From contig NZ_CP143541.1 in the NCBI RefSeq assembly GCF_040126055.1, positions 3,472,001-3,536,000 on the forward strand: a stretch of DNA of 64,000 nucleotides, written 5' to 3'. Of this stretch, positions 22,742-31,876 are shown piece after piece (positions within the stretch are counted from its first letter, which is position 1; the number at the start of each line of letters is the position of its first letter). The position numbers were made by a program, and so were the translations under genes. The notes below the pieces were generated by a model. It ran no database searches. It saw nothing but the letters and a program-made list of their open reading frames with translations, and was not told the DNA's origin. Origin of the DNA: Pseudalkalibacillus sp. SCS-8. GTDB lineage: Bacteria > Bacillota > Bacilli > Bacillales > Fictibacillaceae.

Positions 22742-25090
22742 TTCCATTTCCAATTCTTCAATCCGTTTTTCCAAGTATTTCGTATCCTTTTGAGCGTGGA
22801 AGGTTTCTGCTTTTTCCACAATGACAGCCGTGTTGTATTCCGGAATCCCTGCGTATTGTTCATAAACGCCTTTCGGGATCAGTACGTTCCCTTCCGGCCA
22901 GTGGACTTGTACATTCCCAGATTTTACGTCGACAAACCGAGCTTTCCCATGGAAGAGTCCGTGTTTGTTATAAACGACGATCGCCTCTCCTTGAGCAATT
23001 CCATGCTTCTTCCCGTCCTCTTCATTCATGAGAACATCATAGCGTTCCGCCTCATTGAACGGGTCGTGATCGGAATAAATCATCGAATTGAATTGCTTAC
23101 CGCGACGAGTCGTTACGTAAAAGTGACCCTCCGCCTTACGTAGCTCTGGAATGTCCATGCTGATGAGGTTACCCTTCCCATCAGGAGTAGGGCAATAACC
23201 GTCTTCACATAGCCATGCACCACCCCACTGGAAGACATCCCCCTTCTTCTTCAAGTGCTGGATGCCATCATAATTCGGTGCCGCTTTCGCAATTTCATCC
23301 CGAACAGCTTGCGCGTCCTTGAAATCGATCACGTGTTTTTGGTCAGGCTTGACGCGTTTTGCAAGATCCACATAGATTTCCCACTCTGAACGGGCTTCTT
23401 CGATTCTCGGACCTTTAATTTCAGGTGAAAAATAGACCATTCGCTCTGTTGAGGTCGATGTACCGCCTCCTGGCTGCTCATAACGCGTCATGGCCGGCAG
23501 GACGACGACAGCCTCCTTCGCATCCACAAATGTCGACGTGTTGAAGATGATATCTTGATGGACACGAATATCAACACTCTCAAGGCATTGTCTGACAAAC
23601 TCAGGGTCTGGCATCGTTTCGAGGAAGTTTCCACCCGACATGTAATAAAGCTTCAGCTTCCGTTCATGATCCTCTGGGAGGAGCGCGTTCTCAAGAGAAA
23701 TACCGACGATATCCCCCTGCCATCTTGGAATTTTGAAGTTCCATACCTTTTCGACGCGTTTCACGTTCGTATCATCAAATCCTCCGCCAGGCAGTACGAA
23801 CGGGTCAGCACCCATTTCGCCTGCTCCTTGTACACCTGAGTGGCCACGGATCGGCATCACACCACAATGTTCACGACCTAAGAAGCCTCGTAACAAGGCG
23901 AGGTTCGCCACTTGCGATACGTTATCCGTCCCGAAACGATGCTGGGTAAGACCCATCGACCAGACGAATACCGCTGAATCGGATTTGGCAAGAAGCACAG
24001 CAAGCTCTTGCATCCGTTCTTTTGATAATCCGGATGATTTTTCAAGCGTCTCCCAATCATAGGATTCCACTTTATCCTTCAGCTCGTCCAATCCATTCAC
24101 ATGCTCCTGGACGAAATCATGATTGATGGCGGATCCCGGGGCTTCTTCTTCCATCGCAAACCAGTGCTTCATGATGCCGTGCATGAATGCAATGTCGCCT
24201 CCGATATTCACCTGATAGACATCATCCGCAATTTTTGTCCCGAACAATGCGGATTCCGGGATGGATGGAATCCAATAGTTTTCCATCGATGGCTCATAGT
24301 AAGGATTGATGACGATGATTTTCGTCCCTTTCCTTTTAGCCGCATACATGTATTTGGTCGATACCGGTTGGTTATTCGCCGCAACAGAGCCCCAGAATAC
24401 GAGGACATCCGTACCGATCCAGTCCTTATAATTACAGCTGGATGCACCGATCCCTAATGATCGGCTCAAGGCCGTCTTGGATGGCGAATGGCAAATGCGG
24501 GATGCATTATCGATGTTGTTCGTCCCGAGGAAGCGTGCCACCTTCGCTGCAGTATAATAGGATTCATTGGTGATGCCGCGTGATGTGAGGTAGAATCCGT
24601 ATTGCTTCGGGTCCAGCTTCTTCATTTTATCCGCAATCAAGTCGAGGGCATCATCCCACGAAAGACGGCTGAATTTCTTCTCTCCAGGCTTTCGGATCAA
24701 CGGATAAGGAATCCTTCCGAGCTTACGCAATTCTGTGCTGCTCTTCTTACGGAGCTCATCAATGTCCGCATGGACGACCTCAGGCTTCATCGCTGGCATC
24801 GTATTCAACCGTAAGACATTCAATCGTGTCGTACATAAGTGCGGACCTTGCAGCGTCTGATCCTGCAGGCCTGCGACACCGAGTGCGCAGCCGTCGCACA
24901 CACCTTGCGTCAAAATTCTTGTGGCATAAGGAAGGTTGTCCTTGTTCTCCCAGGCAACCTTCGCTGTATCTCGTATATGGTGAGGCTTTATTTTACCTAA
25001 TCCGAACGGAACCTTACTCACCCATAAGGATGGGTCGAGGTCCTTTGCTAGCTTCATAGGGCCGGAGTGCTTCGTTTTACCCACAATCAT
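22733..25090 (-). CDS. FdhF/YdeP family molybdopterin oxidoreductase
   Basis: 785 aa, a formate-dehydrogenase-like molybdopterin enzyme of the YdeP group. Visible parts: three Cys near the N-terminus (C65, C68, C86, instead of a classical four-Cys cluster), the molybdenum-side RICHSPSKTAL with Cys200 where FdhF has selenocysteine or Cys, and QPGGGTSTSTERM. The C-terminal molydopterin-dinucleotide-binding domain includes MNEEDGKKHGIAQGE. E. coli YdeP contributes to acid resistance; the substrate is not known. No fdhD or small subunit is adjacent. Start could be ATG 25090 or GTG 25084. Confidence 0.88.
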   Translation of the reverse strand: MIVGKTKHSGPMKLAKDLDPSLWVSKVPFGLGKIKPHHIRDTAKVAWENKDNLPYATRILTQGVCDGCALGVAGLQDQTLQGPHLCTTRLNVLRLNTMPAMKPEVVHADIDELRKKSSTELRKLGRIPYPLIRKPGEKKFSRLSWDDALDLIADKMKKLDPKQYGFYLTSRGITNESYYTAAKVARFLGTNNIDNASRICHSPSKTALSRSLGIGASSCNYKDWIGTDVLVFWGSVAANNQPVSTKYMYAAKRKGTKIIVINPYYEPSMENYWIPSIPESALFGTKIADDVYQVNIGGDIAFMHGIMKHWFAMEEEAPGSAINHDFVQEHVNGLDELKDKVESYDWETLEKSSGLSKERMQELAVLLAKSDSAVFVWSMGLTQHRFGTDNVSQVANLALLRGFLGREHCGVMPIRGHSGVQGAGEMGADPFVLPGGGFDDTNVKRVEKVWNFKIPRWQGDIVGISLENALLPEDHERKLKLYYMSGGNFLETMPDPEFVRQCLESVDIRVHQDIIFNTSTFVDAKEAVVVLPAMTRYEQPGGGTSTSTERMVYFSPEIKGPRIEEARSEWEIYVDLAKRVKPDQKHVIDFKDAQAVRDEIAKAAPNYDGIQHLKKKGDVFQWGGAWLCEDGYCPTPDGKGNLISMDIPELRKAEGHFYVTTRRGKQFNSMIYSDHDPFNEAERYDVLMNEEDGKKHGIAQGEAIVVYNKHGLFHGKARFVDVKSGNVQVHWPEGNVLIPKGVYEQYAGIPEYNTAVIVEKAETFHAQKDTKYLEKRIEELEMEVG

Positions 25091-25320
25091 TCCCCTTCCT
25101 CTCGTTCCCGAATAATCGATCCATCAGTCAGTGTGTTAGTTTAATAGTATTATGAAAGCGGTGTCAATTCAATACGAGGTGGGCGTGTTTGTCCTTTTTC
25201 TTTGTTTAAAATAAGGCGCTAGAGGTGACAATGGTACGGAAATCAATTGGCATGAAAGGAAAATCGTTTCCTTTGTTGAATCTAGAAGGTAACAATCATA
25301 GATAGAAGGAGTTTGTGGGA

Positions 25321-26796
25321 ATGAGAGAGAGTTTCAAGCTACGAAACGAGGATTGGCTGGAGAACGCCACAGTCTTTGAAATCCAAAAAGCGATGAATAA
25401 CGGACAATTGACGTCCGTGCAGCTGGTAAGCCGTTGCTTAGAATATATCATCCAAGACAATCATGACGGGAAGAAGCTGAATGCAGTCCTAGAAGTGAAT
25501 CCTGATGCCCTCCAAATTGCAGAGACGCTGGATGCGGAACGAAAATTGAAAGGGATGCGTGGTCTCCTTCACGGGATACCCGTTCTGTTGAAGGATAATA
25601 TCGAAACCGCAGACCGGATGCATACGAGTGCAGGTTCACTGGCACTAGCTGATCATTACGCAAAGGAAGACGCGGCCATCGTGAAAAAGCTGCGAGACGC
25701 AGGCGCGGTAATCGTCGGAAAGGCGAATATGACAGAATGGGCGAATTTCATGAGTACGTCGATGGCGAATGGCTACAGTTCAAGAGGAGGTCAAGTACTG
25801 AATCCTTACGGAAGTCAATTTGATGTTGGCGGCTCAAGCTCAGGCTCTGCTGTAGGGGTAGCAGCCCATTTTGCAACCCTTGCTGTCGGTACAGAAACAT
25901 CTGGCTCTATCCTCAGTCCCGCCAGTCAGAACAATGTGGTCGGAATCAAGCCTACCGTCGGCCTCGTAAGCCGGTCAGGCATCATCCCGCTTTCCCATAG
26001 TCAAGACACCGCTGGTCCTATCGCCCGTACAGTCACGGATGCAGCGATTCTCCTTGGCGCTTTGACAGGGCAGGACGACCGAGATCCCGTTACGTACACG
26101 AGCCGAGAAAGAAGCTTCCAGGACTTTACGACATATTTGAATGCATACGCCCTACATGGTGCACGGATCGGTGTTTGCAGAGAAAAATATATCGATGGTT
26201 TGCCAGAACAGCAGCGAGTCGTCATGGAAAAGGCGATCGCGGATCTAAAGGAGGCAGGAGCGACCATCATTGAATTGGAATCCATTTCGCCTATGGAAAA
26301 TGATGAGTCATGGGATTACAATGTCCTTCTTTATGAATTCAAATCGGATTTGAACGCTTATTTGCACAATTTACCGGCTTCCCTTCCTGTCCATTCATTA
26401 AGGGATGTGATCCGATTCAATGAGGAAAATGAGGAAACAGCGCTAAAATATGGACAAGACATCTTACTCGATTCAGAGGAGACATCGGGAACGATGACAG
26501 AAGCAGCGTATTTGAAAAGTCGGCTGCGTGATCTTCAGCTCTCAAGGATACGTGGAATCGATGTCGTGATGGAGGAGTTTCAGCTGAATGCGCTTCTCTT
26601 TCCAAACTCGAATGGCGCGGGCATCCCAGCGAAAGCGGGCTATCCATCCATCACCGTCCCAGGTGGTTTTACAGAGGATGGACAGCCGGTCGGCGTCACT
26701 TTCACGGGCAAAGCGTTCACTGAATCGACCTTAATTGGACTTGGATTCGCTTACGAGCAATTCACCAAGCATCGCCGTGCTCCGTTATCGGACTAA
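25321..26796 (+). CDS. Amidase signature family enzyme
   Basis: 491 aa. The Ser-cisSer-Lys triad is visible: K91 in GIPVLLKDNIET, the Gly/Ser stretch VGGSSSGSAVG (S172/S173) and the nucleophile S196 in TETSGSILSPAS. It hydrolyses an amide bond; the substrate cannot be read from sequence. There is no gatB or gatC nearby, so it is not the Glu-tRNA amidotransferase subunit. ATG 25321 with aaggag 9 nt upstream; GTG 25315 is too close to that site. Monocistronic. Confidence 0.9.
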   Translation: MRESFKLRNEDWLENATVFEIQKAMNNGQLTSVQLVSRCLEYIIQDNHDGKKLNAVLEVNPDALQIAETLDAERKLKGMRGLLHGIPVLLKDNIETADRMHTSAGSLALADHYAKEDAAIVKKLRDAGAVIVGKANMTEWANFMSTSMANGYSSRGGQVLNPYGSQFDVGGSSSGSAVGVAAHFATLAVGTETSGSILSPASQNNVVGIKPTVGLVSRSGIIPLSHSQDTAGPIARTVTDAAILLGALTGQDDRDPVTYTSRERSFQDFTTYLNAYALHGARIGVCREKYIDGLPEQQRVVMEKAIADLKEAGATIIELESISPMENDESWDYNVLLYEFKSDLNAYLHNLPASLPVHSLRDVIRFNEENEETALKYGQDILLDSEETSGTMTEAAYLKSRLRDLQLSRIRGIDVVMEEFQLNALLFPNSNGAGIPAKAGYPSITVPGGFTEDGQPVGVTFTGKAFTESTLIGLGFAYEQFTKHRRAPLSD

Positions 26797-26819
26797 GAGG
26801 GTGGACTGGAGATCGGAAG

Positions 26820-27383
26820 TCAGTTTCCTGCTTGCTGCAGCTTGTATTCGCGTAGCTTTTGCTTCTGGTCATCCGGCCACCAGGCGCCACAGTCGTCTGA
26901 GACGACACACGCTGCGCATGTTTTCAAATCATAAACGACCATCCCAGTGATCGGTGGCGAATAGAGGTGCAAGGTGACGAGGTCCGTTTGAGCTGGATCC
27001 GTCATTTTATGCACCCCTTTTTTTGGTGCATAAAAGAATTTTCCCTTCTGCTTATACTCAGAGAACAACTCAGAAGGCAGCTGATTCTCTTTCACTTCAT
27101 AAACCGTGTTGCGGGATACACCGTTCATGACCTGGATCCATCCGCAGGATTCACCGTGATCATGAGGTGCACACTCAATATCGGACCAATTCATGACAAG
27201 CAGCTCGACTTGTTCGTCCTTATATAGCAGCTTCCGGTAATAAGGCTTCCCATCAGGATCCTGCAACGACGGCATAAGCTCCTCCAGCTGGACATTGAGC
27301 TTTTCCATTGCTTCTCGTAAGGCTTCCCTCGAGGTCGACTCCATTTGACCGAAAACCTTTTCAATCCGTTCCATCAGTTCCAT
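26820..27383 (-). CDS. Cysteine dioxygenase family protein
   Basis: 187 aa cupin. The iron-ligand motif is APHDHGESCGWIQV (H74, H76) and a later His in LVTLHLYSPP. It would oxidise cysteine, or a related thiol such as 3-mercaptopropionate, to the sulfinic acid. B. subtilis YubC is a smaller homologue. The C-terminus has extra Cys residues (CAACVVSDDCGAWW). It is 21 bp downstream of the EamA transporter, so they are likely one operon. Convergent with the amidase. Confidence 0.85.
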   Translation of the reverse strand: MELMERIEKVFGQMESTSREALREAMEKLNVQLEELMPSLQDPDGKPYYRKLLYKDEQVELLVMNWSDIECAPHDHGESCGWIQVMNGVSRNTVYEVKENQLPSELFSEYKQKGKFFYAPKKGVHKMTDPAQTDLVTLHLYSPPITGMVVYDLKTCAACVVSDDCGAWWPDDQKQKLREYKLQQAGN

Positions 27384-27404
27384 TTTGCAAACCCCCGTTT
27401 CGAC

Positions 27405-28331
27405 TTATCGTCTGTACCGCAATACAACGTGATGAAAAAATGTAAGCAGCTGTCCATTGACTAAAATGACACCCATTATTATCATAAGTCCGCCTAAAAC
27501 ACTTATGATGACTATTTTTTCATTCAATAAAAGAATCGCTGCAATGAGTGTGGCTAAAGGCTCTAAATAGAGGAACACAGAAACCTGGGAGGCATCCAGC
27601 ACATCAAGCGCTTTCGCCCAATACCAATATGCGACGCCAGATACGAAGATCCCGAGGAACATGAGATGAGACCACTCTCCGGCTGTTAAGAGCGCCAATT
27701 CATTCCAGCCTTCATTCCGTATAAGAAAGGGAATCGTCAGCACGAATCCTAACGTACTCATGTAGAAGGTGAGCACAAGAGGCGGTATAGGTACGCTCAA
27801 TTTCTTCAATAGAACAGAATAGACAGCCCAATTCAACGTACTTAAAATCATGAGAAGGTACCCGATATTCATGGCAAGATCAAAGGAACCGCCAGCCCCC
27901 TTGGTCGTTACCATAAGGACGCCGAACACAGCCACCGTCATCCCGCATGCCTTCCGCCAGGTCATCCTCTCATGAAGAAACATCATTGCAAGGATTACAG
28001 TGAAAATAGGAGAAAATGAAATGAGCCATCCTGCTGATGAAGCATCGATCGTCAAAAGAGCGGTCGCCTGGAACACTTGATGAATGAAGACGCCTAAGAT
28101 ACCGAGCACGATCAAATGAGGAATATAGGCAATTGGAATCCTCAGTTTACCGCCTAAGGCGATGATCAAAAAAAGGAGAAACAGCGAACCGATGCCAAAA
28201 CGGACGACAAGAAGTGTAAAGGGATCCAATTTATCAAGGACCGCTTTCGTCGATACGAACGAAATGCCCCAGAATGTAATCGACATCGTGGCATAAAGCG
28301 ATGATACGAGCTTCATTTTATAAGGAATCAT
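27405..28331 (-). CDS. EamA/DMT family transporter
   Basis: 308 aa, ten hydrophobic segments in two EamA repeats (each ends in ...GVLMV-TTKG and ...GVILVNG). Such proteins export amino acids or other small metabolites. Ribosome binding site ggaggag 8 nt before ATG 28331. Co-transcribed with the cysteine dioxygenase gene after a 21-bp gap, which could hint at a sulfur amino-acid substrate; this is only inference. Confidence 0.85.
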   Translation of the reverse strand: MIPYKMKLVSSLYATMSITFWGISFVSTKAVLDKLDPFTLLVVRFGIGSLFLLFLIIALGGKLRIPIAYIPHLIVLGILGVFIHQVFQATALLTIDASSAGWLISFSPIFTVILAMMFLHERMTWRKACGMTVAVFGVLMVTTKGAGGSFDLAMNIGYLLMILSTLNWAVYSVLLKKLSVPIPPLVLTFYMSTLGFVLTIPFLIRNEGWNELALLTAGEWSHLMFLGIFVSGVAYWYWAKALDVLDASQVSVFLYLEPLATLIAAILLLNEKIVIISVLGGLMIIMGVILVNGQLLTFFHHVVLRYRR

Positions 28332-28431
28332 ACGCCGTTCTCCTCCATAAGGTTCTTAAAACCATCCTATGCCTGTCCGTGGATGGCATGTCTAAAACCT
28401 TTTATGGAGAACCGTACTCTAGAAACGTTTC

Positions 28432-28471
28432 TTAAAAAAGAAAGCCGCTCCAAAACACTTTTGGGTCAGCT
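28432..28471 (-). terminator. Intrinsic terminator of iadA
   Basis: Minus-strand stem AGCTG..CGGCT with inner CCAAAA/TTTTGG, followed by a T-rich run (TTTCTTTTTT). Confidence 0.7.
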
Positions 28472-28483
28472 CCTATTGAGGTT

Positions 28484-29662
28484 TTATTCAAATGTACCTT
28501 TTACAATCGCCTCTTTGTCCTGCACCATTATGATTCCTTTCGCAAGGACCGTATCGATTGCGAGCGTCTCTTTATCAAGGAGCACCAGATCGGCGTCATT
28601 CCCCTCGACGATCCGTCCTTTATGCTTCAGCTTCAAAATATGGGCTGGGGTCGACGTCACAACCTGGATCGCTGTTTCGAGCGGTATGTTTTCCTCTAAC
28701 ACAGCATCTTTCACTTCTTTATACAGGCTCGATACTTTTCCAAGCTTCAATCCTTTAAAATCTCCATTTTCATCAAATTCAGGTAGACTTGCTTGTCCGT
28801 CTGACGTGAACGAAATCTGCTCAATCGGCACACCGGCTTCAAGCATCCGCTTCAGTCCGCGACTGCATTTCACTTCCCCTTCTTCAAGGAATTTCGGAAT
28901 CGTACTCGTCGTGAAATCGACGTATCCGCCTTTTTTCGCATACGCGATTCCCGCTTCAAACAACCTTTTATTCCGGTTGATATGGGTCGGATAAAACTGT
29001 TTAATCGGGATGTCCGTCTGATCAACGACTTCCTCAAGCAAAGTGAGACAATCAGGGCTGTCTCCAACATGGACATTCACAATGCCTGCTTTACCGGACA
29101 AAATACCGCCCACACGCGCTGCGGAAGCGATTTTCGCCATTTCTTCAACGCTCGGTTGAGAAGAGCGATGATCAGCAATCGCAATTTCACCAGCTCCAAT
29201 GATCCTGTCGACGAGGATGATGTCATCTTCTATTTTGTCCGTTAAGGTTTTTACCGGAACCTGGTAGGAGCCCGTCTGAACATAACAGGTGAGCCCTTCC
29301 TCTTCTAAGCCTCTTGCCTTTGCCACGAGACTTGCCATCGTCCTTGTCGTCCCATCTGTCCCAATGACACCGACGAGCGTCGTAATGCCTGACAACGTCG
29401 CATCCGTCAGCATGAGTTCAGGCGTCCTCGTCTTAAAGCTTCCTTCTCCTCCGCCACCCATGATATGGACATGGGAATCGATGAACCCTGGCACAATGAT
29501 TTTGCCTTCAGCATCCACCACCCTGATTTTATCGCGCAAATACCCTTCCGGCACATCGATCTGGTCATCAATGAACCCGATTTTCTCATCGACGACTAAA
29601 AGGTCTTTCTTACCTAGATATTCAGGAGCATAGATTTCTCCATTTCGAATTAATACCAGCAT
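28484..29662 (-). CDS. iadA: Isoaspartyl dipeptidase
   Basis: 392-aa amidohydrolase that cleaves beta-aspartyl dipeptides from damaged proteins. Metal site H64/H66 in GFIDSHVHIMGGGGEG. Further family blocks are TGSYQVPVKTLT, AIADHRSSQP, VHVGD, YPTHINRN and FTSDGQASLPEFD. ATG 29662 with aaagggg upstream. It is 20 bp downstream of the MOSC gene on the same strand (probable operon) and ends at its own terminator. Confidence 0.93.
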   Translation of the reverse strand: MLVLIRNGEIYAPEYLGKKDLLVVDEKIGFIDDQIDVPEGYLRDKIRVVDAEGKIIVPGFIDSHVHIMGGGGEGSFKTRTPELMLTDATLSGITTLVGVIGTDGTTRTMASLVAKARGLEEEGLTCYVQTGSYQVPVKTLTDKIEDDIILVDRIIGAGEIAIADHRSSQPSVEEMAKIASAARVGGILSGKAGIVNVHVGDSPDCLTLLEEVVDQTDIPIKQFYPTHINRNKRLFEAGIAYAKKGGYVDFTTSTIPKFLEEGEVKCSRGLKRMLEAGVPIEQISFTSDGQASLPEFDENGDFKGLKLGKVSSLYKEVKDAVLEENIPLETAIQVVTSTPAHILKLKHKGRIVEGNDADLVLLDKETLAIDTVLAKGIIMVQDKEAIVKGTFE

Positions 29663-29682
29663 GATCGTTGCAGACCCCTTTT

Positions 29683-30384
29683 TTACTTGATTTCGATTGT
29701 ATCTCCAACACGGACGATTCCGGTTTTTTTAACGGTAGCGTAAACACCAAAGACATTCTTATTCTCTTTCACCACCGTCTTCAAAACGTTCGGATCCACC
29801 TCTTTCGTCTCTGAATCAACGTTTACATAAGAGCATCTCTCACATGCTTTTTTGATATGAAGGACAACATCATTCATGATCAGCTCTTTCCCGATCCATG
29901 ACTCCTCCAGAAAAGGTGTATCCCCATCGACATCCAAGATCAGGTTGGGACGGAAGCGGAGCATATCCAACTGATCGCGATCCGTCAACTCTTTCACTTT
30001 TTTAAGCGAGGCTGTCGTTGCAATAAGCAAGGGTTCTTCCCAGTAACTTGGCTCCTCATTCTCTACATCCATCGACACAAGGGAAACCGGGACGCCAGCC
30101 CGCTCGGTGAAATGGGTTTCCGCTTCCTTTGCTTGCAAACTACTCAGCTGCAGGTCATCCTTTTGGATCTTCAGCTCTCCTTCATCATTCAAATGAACCT
30201 CATAATCCAGCAGAAACGGATACTTCGGTATCGTAAGGTAATCTCCCGGCTTATCTTTCATTTCCCATGCAAAAATATGGTCGCCCGCAGCACCATGGTT
30301 ATGTATTTCCACCGATTCCATATGCTCACCTTGCATCGATTTGACCGGATACCGTACGACTTCTTTTACAGCTCCAACACGCAT
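29683..30384 (-). CDS. MOSC domain-containing protein (YcbX-like)
   Basis: 233 aa. N-terminal MOSC beta-barrel (VVRYPVKSMQGEHMESVEI) and C-terminal MOSC domain (MLRFRPNLILD, ACERCSYVNVDSETKEV with the conserved Cys). Proteins of this kind bind molybdenum cofactor and take part in reduction of N-hydroxylated compounds or in sulfur transfer. ATG 30384 has ggaggg 7 nt upstream; the frame open to 30429 is not needed. Upstream partner of iadA. Confidence 0.85.
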   Translation of the reverse strand: MRVGAVKEVVRYPVKSMQGEHMESVEIHNHGAAGDHIFAWEMKDKPGDYLTIPKYPFLLDYEVHLNDEGELKIQKDDLQLSSLQAKEAETHFTERAGVPVSLVSMDVENEEPSYWEEPLLIATTASLKKVKELTDRDQLDMLRFRPNLILDVDGDTPFLEESWIGKELIMNDVVLHIKKACERCSYVNVDSETKEVDPNVLKTVVKENKNVFGVYATVKKTGIVRVGDTIEIK

Positions 30385-30467
30385 TAAAATTCCCTCCGTC
30401 CTATTTTCACTCTCCTTAATATATACCAAAAAGATGGGAGCAAATCCTTTCTATATTTGAAAATATC

Positions 30468-30500
30468 AAAAAAGAAGCAGGACCCTTCATCCTGCTTCTC
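30468..30500 (-). terminator. Intrinsic terminator of the YczE-like gene
   Basis: Stem agaagcagga / tcctgcttct with an A run on the plus strand before it. Confidence 0.88.
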
Positions 30501-30506
30501 GTTCAA

Positions 30507-31118
30507 TCATGTTTGTAATTTTTGCTGGAACTTGTGGACTCGTGGTGCGAATAGCTGGACAAGCGGCCCGATTGTAAAGGTGACAATCAAGGTGCCTAAA
30601 CCGATTGGTCCGCTGAAAATAAACGCGGCTACAAGAGCAGATAATTCTCCAATCGTTTTGGCTGTCCCCATACTTACACCAAGGCGCTCTTGGATTGCAA
30701 GCATCAGCTTATCAATCGGAATAAGCGGGAAGTTCGCCTGAAGATAGACAGCGATACCGAATGAAAGCACGATGACGCCAACGACGAAAACGACAATTTG
30801 TTCCCATAAGCCGTTTGTTTGGAAAGTATCCAATACGACTAACAGCCATCCGTCAATAAACAATCCGGCAAGGAAGATTGTAAAGACCGCAAGAAAATCA
30901 GGTCGTGATTTCAACAGGATTGCGTTCAATACGATCAGGACGATCCCGACAATGAAGACCCAGCTTCCAACCGTCAGGCCGATTGTTTTAGAAAGTCCAA
31001 CATTCAGTGCATCCCAGGCTCCTGTTCCTAGACCTGCTTTTATCGTCAAGCTTACGCCGAAGGAGATCAGACTCAGCCCAAGCACAAAACTAATGAAACG
31101 TATGATGAATGATTTCAT
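30507..31118 (-). CDS. YczE/YyaS/YitT-like membrane protein
   Basis: 203 aa with about five membrane helices. Typical pattern: RFISFVLGLSLISFGVSL, IKAGLGTGAWDALNVGLS, FPLIPIDKLMLAI. Function unknown; in B. subtilis YczE is linked to surfactin synthase activity. Start ATG 31118 with ggaggaa. Monocistronic with its own terminator. Confidence 0.8.
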   Translation of the reverse strand: MKSFIIRFISFVLGLSLISFGVSLTIKAGLGTGAWDALNVGLSKTIGLTVGSWVFIVGIVLIVLNAILLKSRPDFLAVFTIFLAGLFIDGWLLVVLDTFQTNGLWEQIVVFVVGVIVLSFGIAVYLQANFPLIPIDKLMLAIQERLGVSMGTAKTIGELSALVAAFIFSGPIGLGTLIVTFTIGPLVQLFAPRVHKFQQKLQT

Positions 31119-31225
31119 GATGCATTTCCTCCATAGTGAAAATTCATTTATCCATCATACCATGTTCTCTGCCCGTAGTGAATTGTCAGTATTTTGCAAT
31201 TATCATCGTAACGGTTTTTTATCCG

Positions 31226-31807
31226 TTAGGGTGTGTTGGAAAGGTGTTTGGAACAGTTGTGCAGTCTTAGCTTCCAGGCTTCATCATCCCGCTCCATCAC
31301 TGTGACGGATGTATTATCCAACCGACATTTTTCATAGCCTTCTGATAAAAGATAACTGAACAAATCGTTCAAGAAGGCACCATGACTGACCACAATGATC
31401 CGTTTTCCGTGATGATGGTCCTCAATGTCTTTCATGAAGCTTTTTACACGTTGTAAAATCTCTTCCTCCCGCTCGATTTTCAAGTCTTGATCCTTCCAAT
31501 CCTTCCCCCATCGCTCGACACGCTCAGCTTCATTCGTACCCTCGATCTCACCGAAAGAGAGCTCCCGGAGTCTTTTGTCCGTTTCGACCGGGAGATCCAA
31601 TACCTCCCCGATTTCTAGAGCGGTGGCGTGCGCACGGGCAAGGTCACTCGAGTAAATGACATCCCACTGTTCACCTTCAAATCGACTGCCGAGCGCTTTT
31701 GCTTGAAGGACGCCTTCCTCATTAAGCGGTATATCCGACTGACCCTGAGCTCTCCGTTCCAGATTCCAATTCGTCACGCCGTGTCTGATAAATGCGATTG
31801 TCGTCAT
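31226..31807 (-). CDS. Histidine phosphatase family protein (phosphoglycerate-mutase-like)
   Basis: 193 aa. The RHG motif FIRHGVTNWNLERRAQG gives the phospho-accepting His; the second His is in VVSHGAFL. The body has YSSDLARAHATA and RELSFGEIEG, typical of PhoE/CobC-like broad phosphatases. The substrate is unknown. Strong ribosome binding site ggagggg. Downstream of the GGDEF gene but separated from it by a terminator. Confidence 0.88.
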   Translation of the reverse strand: MTTIAFIRHGVTNWNLERRAQGQSDIPLNEEGVLQAKALGSRFEGEQWDVIYSSDLARAHATALEIGEVLDLPVETDKRLRELSFGEIEGTNEAERVERWGKDWKDQDLKIEREEEILQRVKSFMKDIEDHHHGKRIIVVSHGAFLNDLFSYLLSEGYEKCRLDNTSVTVMERDDEAWKLRLHNCSKHLSNTP

Positions 31808-31832
31808 TCTTCATCACCCCTCCGAAAGAATA

Positions 31833-31864
31833 AAAGAAAAAAACTGCAATGTCTTTGCAGTTTT
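31833..31864 (-). terminator. Intrinsic terminator of the DUF420-GGDEF operon
   Basis: Stem aaaactgcaa / ttgcagtttt with an A run upstream on the plus strand. Confidence 0.88.
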
Positions 31865-31876
31865 ACATATTAGAGA

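Noticed and set aside
24491..24493. Selenocysteine in the FdhF/YdeP-type oxidoreductase
   Set aside because: The equivalent position (residue 200, RICHSPS) is a normal Cys codon and the frame has no in-frame UGA.
28421..28432. Palindrome agaaacgtttct as an operator
   Set aside because: Short, AT-rich and beside the iadA terminator; no second copy in the window.
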